Source of the DNA: Chimonanthus salicifolius
Taxonomy: Eukaryota; Streptophyta; Magnoliopsida; Laurales; Calycanthaceae
Direction of reading: 5' to 3'
NCBI GenBank assembly: GCA_013350335.1
Contig: CM023538.1
Coordinates: forward strand, 45,564,201-45,628,200
Length of the DNA: 64,000 nt
Shown: positions 54,962 to 64,000 of the stretch, piece after piece
Layout: each line of letters opens with the position of its first letter
How positions within the stretch are numbered: position 1 is the stretch's first letter
Notes under the pieces: generated by a model
What the model was told of the DNA's origin: nothing
Seen by the model: the letters and a program-made list of their open reading frames with translations, nothing else
Database searches by the model: none
Program-made: the position numbers and the translations under genes

Positions 54962-57929
54962 GTACGATTGTTGTAATTTGTAAGTGTAAAATGTGAAATT
55001 CAAATTAGGAAAACAATTAAATCTAAATCATTTATTTAATTCTATACAAAATAAAACTAAAAATAAAAAAAATTAAAAGAGAGAACTTACTGGAACAAAA
55101 CAAAGAGTGAACTCAAAACCAGATTAGTGGATGTCCGAAGATCCTTATAATATTTGGGGTAAAAAATAGCAAAATCTCCACGTACATGGATAGGTCTGGC
55201 AAACATCACGGTGACACCACATTGTGTCATAGACTCCTGTGCCTCTTTTCACTTTACGAAACCCTTTCTCAAAATTGATTATAACTTTTTCAACCGAATA
55301 CTTGCAAATTTAGATTCGTTGAAAAAGTTATGAACTAAGTTTTTCAATGATTCTAATTTTAAACAAATTGTTATTATTTGATACCAAAAATACGACAATT
55401 AATATATACTTGCTATTTTAGATACACTTTTAGAATATTAAATTAAAATTATTATGTTTATTTTTTATAAAACTATTTATCATGAATTTAATTTTATATG
55501 TCCAAAAACTAGAATAGAATTGAAGGATATTTTTTTCTTCTCTCAATTTATCTAAACTCAAAAGATATCTTCTACCATTCAAAACATTAATTTTATTTTG
55601 AACTTGATATGTATCAGTTTATACGATAGGTATCGATCGTACAATGATGATATCGGCCAATATATTGGTCAAATATTGGTTGATATCATAAATATTGACC
55701 TTTTTAAAAACATTGATTTCAGACATGGGCCCGACCGATATCAGTTTAATATTGGCCACGATATCGACGATATTTAAAATACCGACTGAGATTTTCCTTT
55801 TCAATTTTTTTTTTTTAAAAAGGGAGGTTTTCAATCTTTATTTTTTATTTATTTCAGAAAATAAAAAAAAAACCAATATTTAAAAAAAAAAAAAAAAAAA
55901 GAAGCATAGAGAATGATATCGACCGATATATAATATTTGATGTATCGGCCAATATGACTGAAATCTTTCAAAAACAATATTTTGACTCCTAACATTAACC
56001 AAATCTATTCTTTTCTTACGAAGTCTAATTCTCATCGTTCAAACAAGGATCCCATTGGCTAGAATTATTATTGGTTTATTTCTAATGTTTCTCGAACCGG
56101 CATTGGTTTACTTTGTTCATTAAATAATGCATGCTCAGAAACTTTGTGTCTCTTTAGGACCTTTTTAAAATCCAGTTCTTATATATTTATAACTAAAATA
56201 TAATCTAAAAAATATAATATCTCAAAACTACTACAAATCTCAAATAAAATGATCGCAAAAGAGTGAGTCTATCAATGGGAAACATTGCCACATGAGTATA
56301 AGAATGCACAAATACATATAGCTCAAGAAATGTTTAAAATTATAAAATTTAGTAACTATAGTCTTGAGAAAGTATGTATTATAATATTTATAAACATGTC
56401 CTACTCAATAAACACCGTTTTATTAAATATTAAAAATACCTTTTTATATCCTTTTGAACCGTAATTACTTCAATAAATTATAAATTAGCCTTCTCTGTTT
56501 TATTCCCAAAATTCTTCATATAAAAGGGTGCACATTTTGAATATCTAGGGCATGATTAGATATTTGAATATTAGTTATAATAACTCCTTATCTTTTGTCT
56601 TAACTGCGAAAGCCATCCCTATAGTTTCAATAATTGAGAAAGGGTAGTCCTATCTTTCTTATTCAATTGCAAATACTTATTTCTAACATATTAAATGTCT
56701 AAAATATCTGCTGTTGATTAAAGAGTCGTAATGATCAAATCCTACTTAGTTTTTAAACAATTATCAAGAATAAATGAGCTAATATAGTTGGATGAAATGT
56801 GTGGAAGACCTCTAAGATAAAAGGTAGGTGATGTTTCATATACATCGACTCATGCTAACTATGTGATTTTGATAATTAAAAAATTGACTTAAATAAGATT
56901 TGTATTTTTTAATGACCCTTTTCATGGAGATAAAATAACTCTATAGGAGCAAAATTTTCTTATCTTTTATCCATAAATTTTTTATACATTTAATGCAATT
57001 GTGTGGACTTGTCTACGTTTTATAAGTTATGATGGTAATTTTTTTTGAATGATTTGTTAGCATTCATTCAAGAGAGGGAAAAACCCAAAAATATAAAATG
57101 AGCCTACAGCTCAGGTGATGAAAACCTTTTTAGGGGTCTTCAAATTGATAGTATTAAGAATTGGGATTTTAGGTCGAATCAGAGATTTTAATGGAGAAAC
57201 TCGAAATGGACCTCTCAAATCTCTCAATCACTCAAAAGAAAAATGAAAGGGGGCACTAATTTCAATGGAATTGTTGGAGATATCAACATTACCAAATAAA
57301 TTAGGCGTTCTTGAAAATTAATCCAAATGAGGAATTAGGAGTACGGGTGTAGAATTTTAACACACTTAATTTAATTAAATTAAATACAATAAAATTCAAA
57401 GCGAACACGGCTCTAATCCGCTCAATTCAATTAAATCTCAAAAAACCTTCTAATGAACCAATTTGAATGTAGAATTAAAATTTAATTAAACATTTAACAA
57501 TTGCAAGACATGAGCTAAACATTCAACACACAAAATAATTAAACCTTTAATTAAATCTAATTCAAACGCATAAACAAATTGCTTTCACAAGGAATAAGAT
57601 AACCTAGGCAAAACATTTATTTATAGGCTTGATTTTAATTAAAACAAAATAACTCAAATAAGATAATTAAGCAGATAAATGAAACACTTAAAATTCGTCC
57701 CTCATGATTTGGACTCTTCTTTCTTGTCTTCTAATCTTATCTGCTTCCTCTTCCTTCATTTCTTTTATCTTCTCTGTACAGAGGATGGTTTCTTGCTTCA
57801 CCTCTTGTTATCTTCTTTCTCACCTTTCTTCTTGTCTTCATCTTTGGCTATTCTTGTCTTTTTTGCTTATCAGTTTATCGTGCTTCTTTATCTTTATCTC
57901 CCCATTTGCTTTTATCAACTGTAGATAAT
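54962..57929 (+). other. RLP unit C intron 2 remnant and AT-rich DNA
   Basis: 54962 to about 55900 is similar to the start of unit B intron 2, including the GATATCGGCC block. Beyond about 56000 the likeness fades. 57350-57600 is a dispersed repeat, inverted relative to 2960-3140. Exons 3-5 of unit C are not seen and may lie beyond the window. Confidence 0.6.
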
Positions 57930-58123
57930 TGTTGGATAAGAGAGAGAGTTTGAGTGATATTGTTTCCTCATATTATTAGCAGTCTTGGGTATTTTCTTAT
58001 AAACACATCTCCACTACTATATTTGTTTTACAAGAATAATAATATCTCCTCTCTCCCGTGGTTTTTCCCATTTGGGTTTTCCATGTAAAATCGTGTTATA
58101 TTTGTGGTGGATTCTTTTCTACA
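57930..58123 (+). repeat. Copia-2 5' LTR
   Basis: 194 bp, TGTTGGATAAGAGAGAGAG to 'gattcttttctaca', with a TATA-like 'cttataaacac' at about 57996. Followed directly by the primer site 'tggtatcgaac' (58124-58134). Confidence 0.85.
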
Positions 58124-58134
58124 TGGTATCGAAC
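58124..58134 (+). other. Copia-2 primer-binding site
   Basis: 'tggtatcgaac' adjoins the LTR end aca and resembles the tRNA-Met complement (tggtatcagagc) with changes. Confidence 0.75.
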
Positions 58135-58938
58135 GCATGGTGAAAGTCGATCTTGGTTCTCCCCGTCCCCGCGGTCATCACTTGAAGCCTTGCACTGCTA
58201 GGAGACAAAACCCAATCTAAAACCAGATCTAAAGACCATCGTTTTTTGTTGCAGATCTAATTGAGGATCTCATAGCCCTTCACGGTACAGTCAGATCACT
58301 GATTGGAGACCGGATTTGGGGTTCTCTCGCAGCACAGTTGTTTCCCACACCTCCTCTACCGACATCTCTTTCCAGACCTGCAAAGGCTGAGTACTCGAAG
58401 GACTGATCAGTTTGCCTTGTGTTGGGTTCTCTTTACCGCGAGATCTAATTTAATTTAGAGAGGCGCAGTGTCCTGGGTTTCACAACTAGCACAGCTACCG
58501 TCGTGCCCTCTTGCTGCCGCTGCCAGAGTTTTTTCCGCCTCTGTTCAAGGCATTGCCGACGCTCGGGTTTGAGTTGTCTGTTCGTAGATCCGCTTTGGTG
58601 CAAGGGCGTTCTCGCCTCTACAGATCTGCATATTGAATAATTCTATTCTTCAAGTAGTTCAGGCAAAAGTGCCTGTTGCCGTTCTCCTCTTGCTGCCACT
58701 TGCTCCTTTCACCAAGGTTGGGGAGAGGAGATCTGCTGTTATTTTTTGCCAATCCTGCACATACGGCCGCACAACCCTGCAGGATTTTTTTAAGATCTGT
58801 TTTTCAGACCTTATGCAAGACCACTGCCTTTCTCTATCCAGTGCTCCGCAGTTTCACAGTTTCTCACAGTGATCCCTAGGGACTATCGTTTCAGGTAGTC
58901 CTTCAGCAAAAACAGCAACCAAAAAAAAAAAATTTTCA

Positions 58939-59594
58939 ATGGGTGATTCTCATACAAATCCAAGTTTGAAGTTGTCCTCTGTTCTGTTGAATGAAACTAA
59001 CTATGTTCAGTGGTCGAGAGTTGTGACCTTATCTCTCGGTGGAAAGGAAAAATTGGGCTTCATAATGGCAAGACAATCTGCCCTCCACCTGCATTTGCAT
59101 CTGCATCTGCATCTAAACCTCCAGCTAAAATTACAGGAGGCCCTTCAGTTCCCGATGTTGATTCCACTTATGATGATTGGCTTTCCAGTGATCAGCTTGT
59201 TCGCTCGTGGCTACTTAATTGTATGGAACGCCATATTGCTGGCATTTTTACATTCTCCGAATCTGTCAAAGAGTTATGGGATTCTGTTGACCCAATGAAT
59301 GGGAGTAAAAATAACATCACTCGTGTGTTTGATATTAAACATGAGATTTTCATTGCACTACAAGGAGATCGGAAATTTAGTGACTTTTTTGGACATATGA
59401 AACGGCTCTGGAATGAATTAAATATGTATCGACCACATACTAGCGATGCACTGACTCTCTTACAACGAATAGAGGAGGATAAGATTTTTTCCTTACTCAA
59501 TAATTTGAGGCCAGACTATGAACATCTGAAGTGCAATATTCTTATGACTGATCCTCTTCATTCCTTGATTAATGTATGTGATATTATTCAATGA
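58939..59594 (+). pseudogene. Copia-2 gag
   Basis: Starts MGDSHTNPSLKLSSVLLNET, then NYVQWSRVVTLSLGGKEKLG, a Copia gag N-terminus. A frame change near 59050-59070, close to a 'catctg' hexamer run, leads into DDWLSSDQLVRSWLLNCMER, LWDSVDPMNGSKNNITRVFD and HMKRLWNELNMYRP, ending at TGA 59592-59594. Downstream (about 59750) the zinc knuckle is degenerate: CDHSGKTGDNKERC lacks the second Cys and the His. Confidence 0.9.
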
Positions 59595-59839
59595 GAAGAA
59601 ACAAGGAAAAAGACTACGAATGTTGATATCCAGTCTTCCTCTGAGAAAGTTGAATCGAGTCCACTTGTGGCTAATAAAAGTGATTGCAAAAACACATGAG
59701 TTTGAGAAAAGAATAGTTATTGCTCGCAATAAAGGCTAGACAGAATTTTTTTTGTTGTGATCATAGTGGCAAAACTGGGGACAACAAGGAACGTTGTTGG
59801 GCTTTAGATCCTCATCTCAAGTCCAATTTTGCAACAAAA

Positions 59840-60696
59840 AAGAAAGATCATGTTGCTGTCTTAGACACTTAGATGACTATAAATCAGTTGAGTCAGCTTC
59901 TTGACTATCTTTGTAAGTCTTTGCCTTCTCCACCATGTCAGTCGACTTCCTCCCATATTGCAGGTAACCTACATGCTTTTCTTACTTCACACACTATTGG
60001 ACATTCTTGGATTATTGATTCTGGAGTCCCTAACCATATGGTTAATTCTCCTTCTTCAATGTCTAATTTTCTGAAAGATCTCGTATACATGATGTTTCTC
60101 TTGCCAATGGAACTACGGTTCCCGTGGTAGGGAGTGGTGCAATAGATTTTTTTCCACATAGTGTCCCCTCCACTACTCTTGTTGTCCCTTCTTTTCAAAC
60201 TCAACTTTTGTCGGTTGGGAAAATTACTCATACTTTAAATTGTGATGTTATTTTCTCTCCTAACGCTGTCGTCTTTCAGGATCGCATTTTTAAGAAGACG
60301 ATTGGTAAAGACACCTATTCCAATGTGCTCTACATGCTGCATCCCCCTCCTACAACCTATCATACAAAGGACTTCGAAGAAAGTCACATTTTGCATCAAC
60401 GGCTTGGACATCCTTCAAGTCGTATTTTGTCATGTATTTTTCCCTCTATTTCCTTTCACTCTAGTGTTTATGATATTTGTCAATTTTCTAAACAAACCCG
60501 TTTAACATTTTTTTCTTCTATATCTAAGTCTGTTGAGTGTTTTGAACTCATTCATTCTGATTTATGGACTGCTCTAGTTGTTTCTTATGATGGATTTAAA
60601 TATTTTATATTATTTATTGATGATTGCACTTGCGTTACTTGGTTGTACTTACTAAAATCTAAAACTGATGTGTTATTTGCTTTCAAAGATTTCAAC
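59840..60696 (+). pseudogene. Copia-2 protease and integrase N-part
   Basis: Protease core WIIDSGVPNHMVNS (about 60007; DSG triad, usual DSGAS changed to DSGVP). After a frame change near 60080: ANGTTVPVVGSGAI, LLSVGKITHTLNCDVIFSPN, HILHQRLGHPSSRIL (GAG-preintegrase), FELIHSDLWTAL and FILFIDDCTCVTWLYLLKSK, giving two of the three DDE residues. It breaks at FKDF, where the solo LTR begins. Confidence 0.9.
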
Positions 60697-63600
60697 TGTA
60701 ATGAGCTGCTTTTTTCATTCGTCGAAAATTAGAGTATATATATTTTTTTTAAAATGAGAGAGAGAGTGGGAACATCACGACGTGAGTCAAGTCCGAGTTT
60801 CCAAACCCAACTCTTAACTGGCCACCAATACTAAATCCACTTAAATATTTCACACGCATTACTGAAATATTTGCGAAATTATTATATGAAAAAGATGTCA
60901 TTCATTTACATGACATTATTAAGCAAGGAAGCCAATCACCATATAACTTCAATTTAAAACTTAAAGGTTATCAATTCATAGCAAATAGATTCTAAGTTAT
61001 TAAAATCCAAAATAACAATCCTCCAAATACATCTTCCAAAATCAACATAAATAACATAAACATAAATCTGTCCAAGCTCTTACGCTTGGCTACCTTCATG
61101 TCCCATGTCTTTGTCATTGCATGTTCCGTCATCTATAGGGTAGAAGTAAGGCATCAGTCAACATGCCCAGTAGGTATTCCAAGTAGGGTTATGGTACACA
61201 TATGATCAATATAAAATCAAGATAGAAACATCTTATCATATTTGTAAAACATCTCATAAGTAGAAAATATAATGCATGATAACCAAATCATAATTATGCT
61301 TACTTATGCATCATATCATGGGTGTCAATACAATGATCACTGACCCACTTTCATATCCAATCAATCATATGTAGATAGTTTCCTTGATAAATCATCATAT
61401 CAAGGTGTTCCCTTGGCCAATTACGTCCGCATTGTTTTGTGACGGCACCACCAGATCACTATTATACCTTCCCACATATGTTAATCGGAATTATCGATGG
61501 AGTGTGGACTCCTCCCTCTGCCCAGGGTTTCGGGACTCTTTACCCAAGAGCTCTTTGGCCCAGACTACGCCATATACCCATTTCTAGCAATCCCAGACAA
61601 GGCCAAAATATCAATAGTTTTACATAGCTTTACCCAAGCTAGTCTCAAGCCCCAAGTCATGTCCAGACAGCTCATAACTTGGCTTGTTGTCCCATGTATT
61701 CCCTCCCATGCCATGCATGAGATAATGAATGCAAAAATGCCATTTCATATCAAATTACTTAATACCATTGAAAAATCAGTCCACATATATATACCATTTG
61801 TTTAACCAAAGTAAATCATCATTTTTGGAAATAAAACAGTAACATCTATATAAAATCCATATGTATCTCAATAAGGTAGGAATCCTACCAGCGTTCAATT
61901 ACTGTCCTTGCTGTTTTGTGCTGATAAAAATAACGGTCACGTTGAAATGAATCGCAAACCCCTTGCGGATCTTTTTACCTTATTAAATTTAATCACATAT
62001 ATAAATCAATTCGACTATCCATTTAATTTTCATCATCTCTTACCTCTTACTCGATAAACAGAACATCTGGAAAAATAATCTAAAAAACCAAACTTTTCGA
62101 TTTAGTCGACTGAATCATGCCCAATTACTGTTCTTTGTCTTACCCGCAGACTTTCAGTCGACTAAATACAGTATTCTGTTGGTTGAAACCTAATTAAATA
62201 CTGTATATATTTGACCCGCAACCATTTAGTCAACTGAATCACAGATTCAGTCGGCTGACTTTGGATCAGATCATCTGTGTGTTCGGCCAGTATACATTTA
62301 GTCGAATGAATAAAAGATTCAGTTGGATGAATCATCAATCAACCGATTACGTGTTTGGTAAGTATATCTTCAGTCGGCTGAATCATAAATTCAATCGGCT
62401 GAAACACACCAGATTACTTTGCTTATTCGTTACGTCTATCTACAGTCGGCTGAAACACCAATAGATTTCGTATATTTTAATCCAGTCTATGTTCAGTCGA
62501 CTGAATTATAAGATACAGTCGGCTAAAACTCCCAGATAACCTTTGTCTGCTTTGGCCAACACCAGTTCAGTGGACCGAATCCTAGATTCAGCCGACTGAC
62601 TGTTTGTCAGTCTCCTTTGTTTGCATGTATGGCTCAGCCCTTCCTCATGAAATCCATTTTCTTATCATTTTTAAACACATATATCATCATTCATATAACT
62701 CCTAGTGAATTTATTTTACCCTCTAGCCAAAGTTAGAGTCTTTTCCATTATTCTTTCAATCTTTGGTTTATAACATGGATTCGAATATCACCTTTCTTTT
62801 GTTTCAAACCATTACCAATCCTTGAATGGATTTTCGACTCTATGGCCTTATAACAGTTTGACCATCTATTTCAACAAAATATGGAACCCATAGGTTGGGC
62901 CACACCATGCCAAACCTATGGTTTCCCTTAGCCTTAATCCTATATTGTTAAAACTCAAAACCATACCTTCTTTCCCGTCTCCTTCTTTTCTTTTGATCTG
63001 CCCTTTCCTTCCTCAGTCCTTCTTCTTCCTTTACTCTTCAATAATTCACCAAGTATAGAGATGAAAATGGGAGAGGGAGAGGAGAGGAGAGGAGATAAAT
63101 CTCTTTGTTTCAATGTGTGGAAATTCGGCCAAGTGGTGTGAGTAGCCCTTTGGTTGTGCCCCTTTGTATACCAGCCCAATCCCTCCCACTTCCCTTCATT
63201 AAATTTGTATCTAACCAAGGTGTCCCTTGGCTTAACCAAGGAAATCCTTTGACTTCCAATGATTCCATGGCTTCATGTCCCATGAGATGAAAACCTTTCA
63301 TCTTCCCAACTCACTCAGCTCAACTCAAGCATTTAATTTAACCTAATTGAACTCACTCATGGTTGACCAAGTCAACCAGGACATAGCCAACCATGCATGG
63401 TCACCACATGACACATGGGTCCCATCTTGGCCAAAACACTCGATGATGTGGCACCTTGTCTAGCTGGTTTATGTGATGACTTGTTATGCCACATCACCCA
63501 CATGCCACCTCACTTTATGAGGTGGATTTAATGTATTGGATCTTAATTGGGCAGCTGAACCAATTACCTTAAAATTAAGTTCATTATGACCCATTGGATC

Positions 63601-63811
63601 CTAATTGGATAATTGACCCGTTTAATTAGACTTATCTAATTTATTTAAAATCAAGCTTACTCACGATCCAGTGGGTCTTAATTGGGTAATTGACCCAATT
63701 CCTTACCCATCTAAGGTCTATGTCAACTATTTAATCTAAAATTCAATTAATTTGCAATTCAAATGAATGAATCCAATATATTTATAAGTAGTGAAAATCT
63801 GGGGTGTTACA
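60697..63811 (-). mobile_element. 3.1-kb solo LTR inside Copia-2 integrase
   Basis: On the minus strand it begins TGTAACACCCCAGATTTTC and ends GCAGCTCATTACA. TSD tcaac/tccac (60692-60696, 63812-63816; one change) between integrase codons: the host reads FKDF before it and HTMVTTQFSAK after it. It has the inverted 'cccagtaggtattcc' block of the other long LTRs, a purine/pyrimidine-rich promoter-like part (62960-63100) and no domains. Same broad type as 33227 and 34108 but a different family member. Confidence 0.85.
62095..62600. repeat. Dispersed AGTCGACTGAAT motif field
   Basis: About a dozen copies of 'ttcagtcgactgaa' and near variants (agtcggctgaa, agccgactga) at irregular 25-60 bp intervals in the solo LTR. 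The same palindrome fills part of the SIRE-like LTRs (40198-40550, 47999-48350), although the LTRs are otherwise unlike. Confidence 0.75.
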
Positions 63812-64000
63812 TCCACACCATGGTCACAACCCAATTTAGTGCCAAGATAAAAAAAGATTTGATCTGACAATGTCACTGAATATGTCAATGCACCTTTCGC
63901 TGAATATATTCATTTTAAAAGTATCATTCACCAAACTAGCTGTGTGGCAACGCCACAACAGAATGGTGTCGCAGAGAGGAAAAATTGTCATATCTTAGAA
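63812..64000 (+). pseudogene. Copia-2 integrase continuation, cut by window end
   Basis: Reads HTMVTTQFSAKIKK, frame change, SDNVTEYVNAPFAEYIHFKS and CVATPQQNGVAERKNCHILE. GVAERKN contains the third catalytic residue (Glu) of the integrase. The open end continues past 64000. Confidence 0.9.

Larger units (their letters stand above)
57930..64000 (+). mobile_element. Copia-2 LTR retrotransposon, partial
   Basis: 5' LTR, primer site, leader, gag, protease and integrase in Copia order on the plus strand. Integrase is interrupted by a solo LTR (60697-63811) and continues to the window end. Reverse transcriptase, RNase H and 3' LTR are outside. Several frameshifts show it is inactive. Confidence 0.9.

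Noticed and set aside
57679..57928. Leu/Phe/Ser-rich open frames before Copia-2
   Set aside because: Pyrimidine-rich DNA translates to hydrophobic low-complexity peptides in two frames; no family match.

Overview
This is a plant nuclear window, most likely from a flowering plant. The evidence is a multi-exon leucine-rich-repeat receptor-like protein (RLP) gene with GT-AG introns, AT-rich introns and intergenic DNA, and heavy invasion by plant LTR retrotransposons and MITE-type DNA transposons. The species cannot be read from the sequence. There is no sign of bacterial gene organisation.

The backbone is a tandem cluster of three same-strand RLP units whose first exons lie at 1486 (unit A), 13643 (unit B) and 29829 (unit C). 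Unit B looks intact. Five exons (13643-14006, 14955-15101, 16999-17151, 18329-18481, 22098-23932) join in frame into an 883-residue protein with a signal peptide, paired-cysteine N-cap, LRRs, island domain, four C-terminal LRRs, a membrane span and a 17-residue tail without kinase. All introns are phase 1. Unit A is a first-exon relic with two in-frame stops. Unit C is a pseudogene: its first exon has a -1 frameshift and is split by a Copia element, and its second exon is separated from its intron by a solo LTR.

1-2159: unit A and its promoter remnant. 2160-7600: decayed long-LTR (Gypsy-like) material. 7608-10174: Copia-like element carrying an intronless, frameshifted myo-inositol oxygenase copy. 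10175-12950: AT-rich intergenic DNA with a short acidic, Cys-containing open stretch. 12951-13612: tandemly duplicated unit B promoter, each copy with a long inverted repeat. 13643-23932: unit B, whose introns hold a pogo-like transposon, Stowaway-like MITEs, a fold-back MITE and an LTR fragment. 23933-29515: mostly intergenic repeats. 29829-54961: unit C expanded by nested insertions. 54962-57929: remnant intron. 57930-end: a second Copia element broken by a 3.1-kb solo LTR and running off the window.

The nest inside unit C can be solved from terminal sequences and target-site duplications (TSDs): RLP exon 1, then Copia-1 (30186-53049, TSD gatgc), then a long solo LTR (33227-50960). That LTR received a second solo LTR of the same type (34108-37936, TSD gctcg) and a composite hAT-type element (39036-50134, 8-bp TSD tgtataca). 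The hAT element holds fragments of a PDR/ABCG transporter gene and the promoter plus first exon of a TIP aquaporin. It was itself hit by a SIRE-like Copia element (LTRs of 2081 bp, TSD cctta), and later rearrangement duplicated one LTR together with the transporter fragment. The composite hAT gene-capture element and its rearrangement are the most novel structures here; the RLP gene is the most likely functional gene.
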